From the NCBI GenBank assembly GCA_002398105.1, contig DHCD01000089.1, positions 1,026 to 48,967 of the forward strand: DNA of 47,942 nt, read 5' to 3'. The position numbers and the translations under genes were made by a program. Each line of letters begins with the position of its first letter. Positions within the stretch are counted from its first letter, which is position 1. The stretch comes from Syntrophomonas sp. UBA4911. Its GTDB lineage: Bacteria > Bacillota > Syntrophomonadia > Syntrophomonadales > Syntrophomonadaceae. Below are positions 14,600 to 22,854 of this stretch, in pieces. The notes below the pieces were generated by a model that was not told the origin of the DNA, made no database searches, and saw only the letters and a program-made list of their open reading frames with translations.

Positions 14600-16936
14600 T
14601 TGTTTGAAACAAACGAGGTCTATCGTGAAATACCGATGCTGCCACTGCGGGGGGTGCTAGTTTTTCCATACACGGTGATTCACCTGGATGTGGGGCGGAA
14701 GAAATCTATTAATGCCATAGAACAGGCTATGCTGGAAAATAAGGAGATCTTTCTGGCTACCCAGAAAGAAGCCCAGACTGACGAACCTGACGAAGATGAC
14801 ATTTTCGCGGTGGGAACAGTGGCCGAAGTAAGACAGATTTTAAAAATGCCGGGAGGCACCATGCGAGTTTTGGTGGAGGGGCTTTACCGGGCTGAAGTAA
14901 CCGATTATTTGAGCCATGACCCTTATATGAAAGTAGTAGTGGAGGAATGGAGAGAATACCCCGCGGAGAGGACGGCTGAGCTGGAAGCCCTTATGCGCAC
15001 CCTGATCGCTCAATTCGAACAATATGTCAGGATAAGCAAGAAAATTCCTCCGGAGACCGTAGTTTCCGTAGTTGCGATTGAAGAACCGGGCCGGCTGGCC
15101 GATGTTATTGCCTCTCATCTCTCTTTAAGAATAAATGAAAAGCAGAAGATACTTGAAGCTGGTGATGTTTCCAAACGCCTGGAATATCTTTGTGAGCTCT
15201 TAGCTAAAGAAATGGAAGTACTGGAGCTGGAGAGAAAGATAAATATCCGGGTGCGCAAACAAATGGAAAAAACCCAGAAGGAATACTATCTGCGGGAACA
15301 AATGAAGGCTATTCAAAAAGAACTGGGGGATAAGGACGAAAGGGCCGCCGAAGTTGAGGAATTAAAAGCTGACATTGAAAAAGCCAATCTGCCTAAAGAG
15401 GCCCGGGAAAAAGCTTATAAAGAACTGGAGCGGCTGGAGAAAATGCCTCCCATGGTGGCTGAGGCGGTAGTGGTCCGGAATTACCTGGATTGGATGCTTT
15501 CCCTGCCCTGGTCGATTGAAACCAGAGACCGCCTGGATTTAAAAGTGGCGGAAAACATACTGGAGGAAGACCATTATGGTCTGAAAAAGCCCAAAGAAAG
15601 AATCCTGGAGTATCTGGCCATCCGCAAACTGGCCAAAAAAATGAAAGGCCCCATTCTTTGTCTGGTCGGTCCTCCGGGGGTAGGCAAGACTTCTTTGGGC
15701 AAATCCGTGGCTCGTTCTCTGGGACGCAAATTTGTCCGCATGTCTCTGGGAGGAGTCCGTGACGAAGCTGAAATCAGGGGGCATCGACGTACCTATGTGG
15801 GCTCCATGCCCGGACGGGTATTGCAGAGCATGAAAACGGCCGGTTCCCGCAACCCGGTGTTCTTATTGGATGAGATCGACAAAATGACCATGGATTTCAG
15901 GGGAGACCCGGCATCGGCTCTGCTGGAAGTGCTGGATCCGGAGCAGAATTACACTTTCAGTGATCATTATCTGGAAGTTCCCTTTGACCTCTCCAAGGTC
16001 ATGTTTATAACCACGGCCAACACGGTTCATAATATTCCCCGGCCCTTGCTGGATCGTATGGAAGTTATAGAAATAAGCGGCTACACCGAAGAGGATAAAG
16101 TACACATTGCCATGGATCACCTGGTGCCCAAACAAATCAAGGAACATGGATTGAAAGAAGATAATATCAGTTTTTCCGAGGGAGCCATCCGCAAGATTAT
16201 CCGTGAATATACCCGGGAAGCGGGGGTAAGGAACCTGGAGCGGGAGATTGCCTCCGTTTGCCGCAAAGTTGCCCGCCAGGTGGTGGAGGATAAAAATACC
16301 GCCGTCAATGTAACCGGAAGCAGCATAGCCAAATTCCTGGGGGCGGAACGTTTCCGCTACGGGGTAGCCGAAAAGGAAAGCCAGATTGGGGTTGCCACCG
16401 GTCTTGCCTGGACTGAGAGCGGAGGCGATATTCTCTCCATTGAAGTAGCCCTTCTGCACGGTAAAGGCAATCTGATGCTGACCGGAAAACTGGGTGATGT
16501 GATGAAGGAATCAGCTCAGGCGGCCCTGACTTATGTCCGTTCCCGGGCTGACCAGCTGGGGATTGACAGTGAAATACCGGAAAAATACGATGTCCATCTG
16601 CATGTGCCGGAAGGGGCCATCCCCAAGGATGGTCCGTCGGCTGGAATAACTATTGCTACTTCTCTGGCTTCGGCCATGTCAGGCCGGCCGGTGCGCAACA
16701 ATGTAGCTATGACCGGGGAGATCACCCTGCGGGGAAGAGTTTTGCCCATAGGCGGACTGAAAGAAAAGGTGCTGGCCGCTCACCGGGCGGGGATCAACAC
16801 CATAATAATGCCTCGGGACAACAAAAAAGACCTGGCGGACATACCTAATAATGTCAAGAAAAAAATGCGCTTTATCATGGTGGATCATATGGATGAAGTA
16901 CTGGCAGAAACCTTGATTGATATCAATATGAACTAA
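14600..16936 (+). CDS. lon: ATP-dependent protease La (Lon)
   Basis: The 778-residue cytoplasmic protease has the full-length LonA layout. The N-terminal substrate-recognition domain begins REIPMLPLRGVLVFPYTVIH. A long coiled-coil region reads QMEKTQKEYYLREQMKAIQK. The AAA+ module has Walker A GPPGVGKTSLGKS and Walker B FLLDEIDKM. The protease domain has the Ser in KDGPSAGITIATSLAS and the Lys in GGLKEKVLAAHRAG. It degrades misfolded and regulatory proteins. Translation starts at TTG 14600 behind GGGAGGTG. It precedes engB by 79 bp, as in Bacillus (lonA-ysxC), and follows lonB, so the lonB-lon-engB order of Bacillus is conserved. Confidence 0.98.
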   Translation: MFETNEVYREIPMLPLRGVLVFPYTVIHLDVGRKKSINAIEQAMLENKEIFLATQKEAQTDEPDEDDIFAVGTVAEVRQILKMPGGTMRVLVEGLYRAEVTDYLSHDPYMKVVVEEWREYPAERTAELEALMRTLIAQFEQYVRISKKIPPETVVSVVAIEEPGRLADVIASHLSLRINEKQKILEAGDVSKRLEYLCELLAKEMEVLELERKINIRVRKQMEKTQKEYYLREQMKAIQKELGDKDERAAEVEELKADIEKANLPKEAREKAYKELERLEKMPPMVAEAVVVRNYLDWMLSLPWSIETRDRLDLKVAENILEEDHYGLKKPKERILEYLAIRKLAKKMKGPILCLVGPPGVGKTSLGKSVARSLGRKFVRMSLGGVRDEAEIRGHRRTYVGSMPGRVLQSMKTAGSRNPVFLLDEIDKMTMDFRGDPASALLEVLDPEQNYTFSDHYLEVPFDLSKVMFITTANTVHNIPRPLLDRMEVIEISGYTEEDKVHIAMDHLVPKQIKEHGLKEDNISFSEGAIRKIIREYTREAGVRNLEREIASVCRKVARQVVEDKNTAVNVTGSSIAKFLGAERFRYGVAEKESQIGVATGLAWTESGGDILSIEVALLHGKGNLMLTGKLGDVMKESAQAALTYVRSRADQLGIDSEIPEKYDVHLHVPEGAIPKDGPSAGITIATSLASAMSGRPVRNNVAMTGEITLRGRVLPIGGLKEKVLAAHRAGINTIIMPRDNKKDLADIPNNVKKKMRFIMVDHMDEVLAETLIDINMN

Positions 16937-16944
16937 TAAGGAAA

Positions 16945-16985
16945 AGCAAGACACGGGGATGATTCTTTTATCTCCGGGTCTTGCT
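16945..16985 (+). repeat. Hairpin between lon and engB
   Basis: AGCAAGAC (16945-16952) pairs with GTCTTGCT (16978-16985), extended by CGG/CCG and GAT/ATC inside. No T run follows, so it may be an RNA processing or partial termination signal between the two genes. Confidence 0.5.
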
Positions 16986-17015
16986 CTGCCGACCGGAAGC
17001 AAGGGGGGAGTGGAA

Positions 17016-17600
17016 GTGTTAATTAAATCAAGTGAATTTAAGGGAGCATTTGTAGATTGGAACCGGCTCCCGGAGGAAGATCTGCCTGAGATAGCTCTGG
17101 TAGGCCGCTCTAACGTAGGTAAATCCTCCCTCATAAACAAGATCGTAAACCGCAGAAACCTGGCCAAATCAAGCTCCACTCCGGGAAAAACCAGAACCAT
17201 CAACTTATATTTGCTCAATAATGCTTTTAATCTGGTAGATCTGCCCGGCTATGGTTATGCTAAGGTAGCCAAGGCGGAACAGCAAAAATGGGGCAGGATC
17301 ATAGAAAATTATCTCCAAAACAGGAAACAGCTGCGGGGCGTTATTCATCTGCTGGATATCAGACATGAACCCGGAAACCACGACCTGGCCATGAAGGAAT
17401 GGCTCAGCCACTACGAAATTCCTATTCTCCTGATAGCAACCAAAGCGGACAAAGTAGCTCGCGGCGCCCGGCAAAAACAACTCCAGCTTATAAGCCGCAA
17501 ATTAAATCTGGACCCGGAGCACAGGCCCCTGGTCTTTTCCGCCGCCACCGGCGAAGGAGCCGAAGAAATACGGGATGCTATAGGCGAAATTATTAATTAG
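17016..17600 (+). CDS. engB: Ribosome biogenesis GTP-binding protein EngB (YsxC/YihA)
   Basis: I start the protein at GTG 17016 because GGGGGGAG lies about 6 bases ahead and the product (VLIKSSEFKGAFVDW) then matches the usual length (194 residues); a longer frame from 16959 has no such support. It shows the TRAFAC GTPase motifs: G1 GRSNVGKSSL, G2 region STPGKTRTINLY, G3 DLPGYGYAKV, G4 TKADK and G5 SAATGEG. EngB is needed for assembly of the large ribosomal subunit. It is the last gene of the lonB-lon-engB group. Confidence 0.96.
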   Translation: MLIKSSEFKGAFVDWNRLPEEDLPEIALVGRSNVGKSSLINKIVNRRNLAKSSSTPGKTRTINLYLLNNAFNLVDLPGYGYAKVAKAEQQKWGRIIENYLQNRKQLRGVIHLLDIRHEPGNHDLAMKEWLSHYEIPILLIATKADKVARGARQKQLQLISRKLNLDPEHRPLVFSAATGEGAEEIRDAIGEIIN

Positions 17601-17653
17601 CCTCTCCTGTTGTAATTCGGGCAAAGAAAAAGCCGCCACCATCAAGTGACAAC

Positions 17654-17974
17654 TTATAATAGACTTCGGTATTCCCGTGCGCCATACATTACACGTATGA
17701 TGATGACTTCTTTTTGCGCCTGATCCACCAAATGAAACACCAGATAGTTCTGGACCACCAGTTTTCGGTAGCCCTTGGAAGCCAGATAAGGATCCTCCAA
17801 CTCAGAGCCGATGAGAGGAAATTGTTTCAAGCCATTGATGGACTCCTCCATTTCACCCAGCAAATTCAGGGCTGCCTGCGGATTTAAAAGGATGGTACTG
17901 ATATAGTTATCAATTTCATCCAAGTCCTCATAGGCCAGCGGTGTATATCGGGTGCGGTAATTTTCACTCCCCAT
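17654..17974 (-). CDS. ParE/RelE-family toxin
   Basis: The 106-residue protein has the RelE/ParE fold pattern: YTPLAYEDLDEIDNYI near the start (cf. consensus YxxxAxxDLxxI), a helical middle (LLGEMEESINGLKQFPLIG), then paired strands GYRKLVVQNYLVFHLV and EVIIIRVMYGAREY. The end VMYGAREYRSLL fits the ParE-type C-terminus. It overlaps the antitoxin gene by 11 bp, in the usual antitoxin-first order. ParE members poison gyrase and RelE members cut mRNA on the ribosome; sequence alone favours the ParE side without proving it. The pair sits between engB and a SEC-C gene, a typical place for a small mobile module. Confidence 0.88.
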   Translation of the reverse strand: MGSENYRTRYTPLAYEDLDEIDNYISTILLNPQAALNLLGEMEESINGLKQFPLIGSELEDPYLASKGYRKLVVQNYLVFHLVDQAQKEVIIIRVMYGAREYRSLL

Positions 17975-18227
17975 GTTTCTTCCTCAGCCGCTTGAATACA
18001 TCGTCTCCATCCAGAAGGGGGACGCCCTCCTCAATCTGACGTTCAGCGGCGCCGAGCTTCCGATAAAGGTCCAGCAGCCCTATCTGCTTGTCGTAGGTAT
18101 CCATGCTCATCACAACAAGATGGCCGCTGCCGTTTTTGGTAATAAAAACCGGCTCATTTTTTTGGTAACACAGCTCGGAAATCTTTGCGGTGTCGCGTAA
18201 GTCAGCCATCGGTCGAATCGTTGGCAT
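17964..18227 (-). CDS. Phd/YefM-family antitoxin
   Basis: The 87-residue protein has the N-terminal Phd/YefM DNA-binding fold (IRPMADLRDTAKISELCYQK, then EPVFITKNGSGHLVVMSMDTY) and a variable charged C-terminal part (GVPLLDGDDVFKRLRKKHGE) that would wrap the toxin. ATG at 18227 follows GGGAG by 9 bases. The protein should neutralise the downstream toxin and repress its own promoter through the palindromic sites at 18260 and 18284. Confidence 0.9.
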   Translation of the reverse strand: MPTIRPMADLRDTAKISELCYQKNEPVFITKNGSGHLVVMSMDTYDKQIGLLDLYRKLGAAERQIEEGVPLLDGDDVFKRLRKKHGE

Positions 18228-18252
18228 AACAATCAGCTCCCTTCTTACCCAT

Positions 18253-18293
18253 AGTATAGCATAATTATAGGCAATAATTCAAACATAATTATG
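18253..18293 (-). promoter_or_regulatory. Toxin-antitoxin promoter with two palindromic operator sites
   Basis: On the minus strand TTGAAT (18277-18282), an 18 bp spacer and TATACT (18253-18258) form a promoter. Two palindromic boxes, CATAATTATA (18260-18269) and CATAATTATG (18284-18293), lie in the spacer and just upstream of the -35, 24 bp apart. That arrangement fits autorepression by the antitoxin. Confidence 0.65.
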
Positions 18294-18440
18294 ACTGAAC
18301 TTTGCCTAAATCGGGAATGCTGCTGTTCGTGCCGCCTATCTGAAGAAGGCACCCAGGGAACCAATTAGCTCCGCACTGAGGAGCTGATGATAATGTAGAA
18401 AAGAAATGAAAGTAATCCCATGGTTCGGTTATTTTTTAAA

Positions 18441-18530
18441 CGCGGAATTCAGGGAATTGAGAAGGAAGAACAGTGACAAAACTTTAATAAATTTCGCGTA
18501 TTTCCTAAAGATTCCGCGGGTTCCGCATCT
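18441..18530 (+). repeat. Dispersed intergenic repeat, copy A
   Basis: It shares long identical blocks with the reverse complement of 26600-26693: CGCGGAATTCAGGGAATT, GGAAGAAC, AAAACTTTAA and AAGATTCCGCGG, ending TTCCGCATCT, in the same order with small indels. This is a short, AT/GC-mixed, non-coding repeat of the kind scattered in clostridial genomes. Confidence 0.75.
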
Positions 18531-18553
18531 GTTTTTATTAATCTCAAGTCTTA

Positions 18554-19807
18554 TTAATAATTGCTTACCCGTTCCCGCATATATTGGATTAATTCCTTTT
18601 CCGTATGATTATCACGGGCAGCCGTAAAGTTATCCAGTATCTGCAGCAGCTGTTCTTTTCCATTGTCCGCGGCCAGATACTGGCGGGGAGTTTTTCCCTC
18701 CAGCTCGGCCATAGCACTGTCCAGCCAACGTTCGGTTTCCTGATCCTTTACAGCCGTAAACCAGAGCCGGCTTTTATCAGGCGGGGGAGGCTGCTGCCGG
18801 AAGCGATTGCTGAACACTTGCACTTCTTTATCGGGCAGGAGCGCGGCGGCTTTTTCCTGCAGATAGACTATATCCTCCAGCACATCGGCACAGCACAGCA
18901 GTTCCCGGTTTCCTACCATCAGCCGGACATAGCCGCAGTGCTCACGGGCAGGTTTGAACCAGGTGCAGTCCCCGGTATTATGCACCGGGAGCAAATCCTT
19001 ATCTTCAGCCCAGGCTTTAAGCAGGAGCGCTTTCTCATCCGCATTGATCTCGCAGCCCCGCATATCGTTGAAGTTTACCAGGGTTTTATGGCAGATGTGG
19101 TCAAAAACCCCATAGAGCATTTCCCCATGGAATTTCAATACATTAGTCATGGGTTCATTTAAAAGCCGGCCAATAAAATTCATATGTTCCAGCAGGAAGT
19201 CCTTCTGCCCGGTTTTATTATCGACTGTCAGCGCCATGCCGGAGAATACAATTTCCCCTTCCGTCTCTACCAGACGTCCCAGAAGCAATAAATCGGCGTC
19301 CTGGTCCACGCCTTGCCAGGGCTCTTTGAGCAGGACGGAACAGGTCCCTTCCCCGAAGATATCCCGCACCTTAAGGTAAGAGCCTTCTAAAGCTTCGACC
19401 TGATAAACCGAGAGAAAGGAAAGGCTCAGCCCGGCCAGACAGTCACGCAGTGACGCCGCCATATAATCGCTGTTTTCGATTATATAATGGTAGGCCAGGG
19501 TATTCTCGTCTTCGGTCAGGAGGTCGAACCATAACCAGTCCGAAAAAATAGATTCATGCTCCCGCGGCAGGTTATGGGTGACAGTAAAACGCAAAAACTG
19601 TTTTTGGGCATCTTGACGGATGCTTTTGATCAGGTGGTCATAATAATTATCCAGCTTAATTTTGGCAGCGGTCATGAGTTTGCTGCTGCGGGTAAAAGGG
19701 TCGTCGCCGGCATCAATCAGCTCGTCCAGCATGCCGCAGCACTTCTTATATTTCTTCCCGCTGCCGCAGGGGCATAATTCATTTCTGCCCACTTTCGTCC
19801 AGGTCAT
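18554..19807 (-). CDS. SEC-C zinc-motif protein of unknown function
   Basis: The 417-residue protein starts MTWTKVGRNELCPCGSGKKY, and the CPCGSGKKYKKCC segment is the SEC-C zinc-binding motif also found at the end of SecA. I chose ATG 19807 because GGAGGGGG stands just ahead of it; an upstream ATG at 19840 lacks this. The remainder (about residues 30-417) is soluble, acidic and without a catalytic motif I know; it contains scattered Trp/Cys and the repeated phrasing of an alpha/beta domain (SVYQVEALEGSYLKVRDIF). SEC-C motifs usually bind zinc and contact SecB-like partners or the ribosome. It stands alone, its ends facing the toxin-antitoxin promoter and the valS leader. Function unknown. Confidence 0.75.
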   Translation of the reverse strand: MTWTKVGRNELCPCGSGKKYKKCCGMLDELIDAGDDPFTRSSKLMTAAKIKLDNYYDHLIKSIRQDAQKQFLRFTVTHNLPREHESIFSDWLWFDLLTEDENTLAYHYIIENSDYMAASLRDCLAGLSLSFLSVYQVEALEGSYLKVRDIFGEGTCSVLLKEPWQGVDQDADLLLLGRLVETEGEIVFSGMALTVDNKTGQKDFLLEHMNFIGRLLNEPMTNVLKFHGEMLYGVFDHICHKTLVNFNDMRGCEINADEKALLLKAWAEDKDLLPVHNTGDCTWFKPAREHCGYVRLMVGNRELLCCADVLEDIVYLQEKAAALLPDKEVQVFSNRFRQQPPPPDKSRLWFTAVKDQETERWLDSAMAELEGKTPRQYLAADNGKEQLLQILDNFTAARDNHTEKELIQYMRERVSNY

Positions 19808-20047
19808 CGCATTTCCCCCTCCGGTAATGTTTTGGTGCAAAATCTGTTGCTGTCAATGATTAAAGCTTAGCATAACCGCATATTTTTTGGAATTATTGCC
19901 GGCCTATTCTAGTGTCCAAAATTGTAACCTGGCGGTGGGAAGGCATAAGCCGCTCAAGATCTGGCCTGGGCAGCGCCGGCGCTTAGTCTCGCGGCTGCAT
20001 GATCTTAAGCTATAAAACTTGCGCAGGCCCGGTGATATTAAGTACAA

Positions 20048-20075
20048 TTGAGATTGTATAAACCGGCTTTAAAAT
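20048..20075 (+). promoter_or_regulatory. Putative promoter of valS
   Basis: TTGAGA (20048-20053), a 16 bp spacer and TAAAAT (20070-20075) precede the gene by about 90 bases. If used, the upstream hairpins would lie outside the transcript and only the stem at 20091 would be in the leader. Confidence 0.4.
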
Positions 20076-20090
20076 AATAATCGTTGTAAT

Positions 20091-20110
20091 CCCTGCCGCT
20101 ACCGGCAGGG
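20091..20110 (+). repeat. 8 bp hairpin in the valS leader
   Basis: CCCTGCCG and CGGCAGGG flank a CTAC loop. No T run follows, so it is not a terminator as it stands. Confidence 0.5.
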
Positions 20111-20164
20111 GCGCACAGGCAATTATACCGATTTAAGCTGATATATTAAGGAGGTAAGCCGCTG

Positions 20165-22819
20165 ATGTCTTCAGCCAAAAATTTACCCAGTGTTTATGAT
20201 CCCGGCAGTGTTGAAGGAAAATGGTATGAATACTGGAAAGAGAATAATTATTTTGCCCCCGGGGACGACCGCAGTAAAAAACCGTTTTCCATAGTTATGC
20301 CTCCTCCCAATGTTACCGGTTCGCTCCATCTGGGCCACGCTCTGGACAATACCCTGCAGGATATATTGACCCGCTGGCGGAGAATGCAGGGCTATAACTG
20401 CCTGTGGCTGCCCGGCACCGACCATGCCGGTATTGCCACCCAGGCAAGGGTGGAGGAAGCCCTTGCGGCCGAGGGACTTAGCAAATATGATCTGGGGCGG
20501 GAAAAGTTCCTGGAACGGGTATGGGAATGGAAACATCTTTATGGCGACCGTATCACCAGCCAGTTGAGTCTGATGGGTTCCTCCTGCGACTGGAGCCGGG
20601 AGCGTTTTACCATGGACGAAGGGTGTTCCCGGGCGGTGCGGGAAGTATTTGTCAACCTTTATGAAAAGGGCTTGATTTATCAGGGGGACTACATAATCAA
20701 CTGGTGTCCCCGCTGTCATACGGCCATTTCTGATATTGAGGTGGAGCATGAAGATAGTGACGGTCATCTCTGGCATATCAAATATCCGGTTGCCGATTCC
20801 GACCAGTTTCTGGTAGTGGCCACCACCCGCCCGGAAACCATGCTGGGGGATACGGGAGTGGCGGTTCATCCGGATGATGAGCGTTATACCCACCTGGTAG
20901 GGAAAAAGGTGATTCTGCCTCTGGTTAACCGGGTAATTCCCATTTTCGCCGATACTTATGTAGAACGTGAATTCGGCACCGGAGCAGTCAAGGTTACTCC
21001 GGCTCATGACCCCAATGATTTTGAAATGGGTCTGCGCCATAATCTGGAGCAGGTGACGGTTATAGATAATGATGCCTTTATGAATGAAAATGCCGGGCCT
21101 TATCAGGGTATGGAGCGTTATGAATGCCGCCGCCGGATAGTGCAGGACCTGGAAGAGCAGGGATATCTGCTCAAGGTGGAAGATCACCGGCATGCGGTGG
21201 GGCACTGCCAGCGCTGTGATACCGTAATCGAACCCCTGGTGTCGAAACAATGGTTTGTCAGGATGAAGCCCCTGGCCGAGCCTGCCATGGAGAAGGTTTT
21301 AAATGGTGAGATCCGCTTTGTTCCCGAACGTTTCACCAAGATTTATATGAGCTGGATGGAGAATATAAGAGACTGGTGCATATCCCGGCAATTATGGTGG
21401 GGACATCGCATACCGGTATGGTACTGCCAGCATTGCGGGGAAATAATCTGCAGCAAAGAAGACCCCGACCATTGCCCCACCTGTCAGTCGGCGGAATTGA
21501 AGCAGGATGAAGATGTGCTGGATACCTGGTTCTCCAGTGCTTTGTGGCCTTTTTCCACCCTGGGCTGGCCTCAAAGGACGGATGACCTGGATTATTTCTA
21601 TCCCACCAGTGTACTGGTGACCGGGCGGGATATTATCTTCTTCTGGGTGGCCCGCATGATATTTTCAGGTATTGAGCATACCGGCCGGGTGCCGTTTTAT
21701 GATGTTAATATCCATGGGCTGATTCTGGACGGACAGGGACGCAAGATGAGCAAATCGCTGGGCAACGGCATTGATCCCATAGAGGTGATTGAGAAATATG
21801 GAGCCGATACCCTGCGCTTCTCCCTCATCACCGGAGTGACCCCCGGCAATGATGTGCGTTTTCATTGGAACAAGGTGGAGAATACCCGCAATTTCGCCAA
21901 TAAGATCTGGAATGCTTCCCGGTTTGTACTTATGAACCTGGAAGGTTATGAAAAAATAGAAATCGACCCCGAAGAACTTACCCTGGCCGATCGCTGGATA
22001 ATTTCCCGGCTCAATCAGAGAGCGGAGGAAGTCAACGATCTGCTGGAACGCTATGACCTGGGCGAAGCCGCCAAAGTACTCTATGAGTTTATCTGGGATG
22101 AATTCTGCGATTGGTATATTGAGTTGGTCAAACCCCGCTTAGGACAAGAGGCTGGCCGGCGGGAAAAGCTGGTGGTGCAGAATGTACTTAACCTGGTGCT
22201 TACGGATATATTAAGGCTTCTGCATCCTTTTATGCCCTTCATCACCGAGGAAATATACCAATATCTGCCCGGCCATAGTGAAACCATAATGCTGGATCCC
22301 TGGCCGTTAAAAGATGACCGTCGGGTATGGCCGGCCTCCCTGGAGGAGATGCAGCAGATTATGAACGTTATTAGGGCCCTGCGCAATATCCGGGCTGAGT
22401 TTAACATTGCCCCCGGGTCACAGATTAAGGCGATTTTGGTGGTAGCTGACGATAAGTATCGCCCGGTTTTTGCCGCCAACCAGTCTTATATCCGGCAGAT
22501 GGCACGGCTGCAGGAAATGGAGATTACCGCCCGGCTCACCCGAAAGCCGGCCCAGGCAGTTTCAGCCCTGACGGCTCAGGCGGAAATATATGTACCGCTG
22601 GAAGGGGTTATCGACATCAACAAGGAAATAGCCCGCCTGGAAAAAGACTTGAAGACTGCCGACACTGAACTGACCAGGGCCAAGGGTAAGTTGAACAACG
22701 CCAACTTTGTCTCCCGGGCGCCGCAGGAGGTCATTGAAAAAGAAAAGTCCAAGGCGGAGGAAGCCAGAATCAGGAAAGAAGGTATTTTACAACGTCTGCA
22801 GATACTGAAAGAGGCCTAG
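20165..22819 (+). CDS. valS: Valyl-tRNA synthetase
   Basis: The 884-residue class I synthetase shows the HIGH-type motif in PPPNVTGSLHLGHAL (about residues 43-57), the editing domain with TTRPETMLGDTGVAVHP, a zinc-like Cys cluster (WYCQHCGEIICSKEDPDHCPTC is spread over about residues 418-440), and the KMSKS motif in GRKMSKSLGNGIDP (about residues 526-539). An anticodon-binding domain and a C-terminal coiled coil (INKEIARLEKDLKTADTEL) complete it. It charges tRNA-Val and edits mischarged threonine. ATG 20165 follows AAGGAGGT. folC follows with its reading frame open across the junction, as in Bacillus (valS-folC). Confidence 0.98.
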   Translation: MSSAKNLPSVYDPGSVEGKWYEYWKENNYFAPGDDRSKKPFSIVMPPPNVTGSLHLGHALDNTLQDILTRWRRMQGYNCLWLPGTDHAGIATQARVEEALAAEGLSKYDLGREKFLERVWEWKHLYGDRITSQLSLMGSSCDWSRERFTMDEGCSRAVREVFVNLYEKGLIYQGDYIINWCPRCHTAISDIEVEHEDSDGHLWHIKYPVADSDQFLVVATTRPETMLGDTGVAVHPDDERYTHLVGKKVILPLVNRVIPIFADTYVEREFGTGAVKVTPAHDPNDFEMGLRHNLEQVTVIDNDAFMNENAGPYQGMERYECRRRIVQDLEEQGYLLKVEDHRHAVGHCQRCDTVIEPLVSKQWFVRMKPLAEPAMEKVLNGEIRFVPERFTKIYMSWMENIRDWCISRQLWWGHRIPVWYCQHCGEIICSKEDPDHCPTCQSAELKQDEDVLDTWFSSALWPFSTLGWPQRTDDLDYFYPTSVLVTGRDIIFFWVARMIFSGIEHTGRVPFYDVNIHGLILDGQGRKMSKSLGNGIDPIEVIEKYGADTLRFSLITGVTPGNDVRFHWNKVENTRNFANKIWNASRFVLMNLEGYEKIEIDPEELTLADRWIISRLNQRAEEVNDLLERYDLGEAAKVLYEFIWDEFCDWYIELVKPRLGQEAGRREKLVVQNVLNLVLTDILRLLHPFMPFITEEIYQYLPGHSETIMLDPWPLKDDRRVWPASLEEMQQIMNVIRALRNIRAEFNIAPGSQIKAILVVADDKYRPVFAANQSYIRQMARLQEMEITARLTRKPAQAVSALTAQAEIYVPLEGVIDINKEIARLEKDLKTADTELTRAKGKLNNANFVSRAPQEVIEKEKSKAEEARIRKEGILQRLQILKEA

Positions 22820-22854
22820 TTGAAGAACTGGCGGGGATAAGTCTGCCCGGGCTG

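Larger units (their letters stand above)
18228..18553. other. Intergenic region: toxin-antitoxin promoter and repeat copy A
   Basis: Bases 18228-18300 are the promoter region of the toxin-antitoxin pair. Bases 18300-18440 show nothing I can name. Bases 18441-18530 are one copy of a dispersed repeat. The end is the 3' region of the SEC-C gene. Confidence 0.6.
19808..20164. other. valS upstream region with several hairpins
   Basis: The 357-base stretch contains a perfect palindrome AGCGCCGGCGCT (19972-19983), longer-range pairings (AAGATC with GATCTT; GGCCTG near 19963 with CAGGCC near 20024), a putative promoter at 20048-20075 and a stem-loop at 20091-20110. I looked for a T-box (AGGGTGGTACCGCG-like sequence plus a terminator), as expected before many clostridial valS genes, and did not find one. 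Confidence 0.5.

Noticed and set aside
20183..21250. 355-codon minus-strand ORF inside valS
   Set aside because: Antisense to the catalytic part of valS, with composition typical of a shadow frame.
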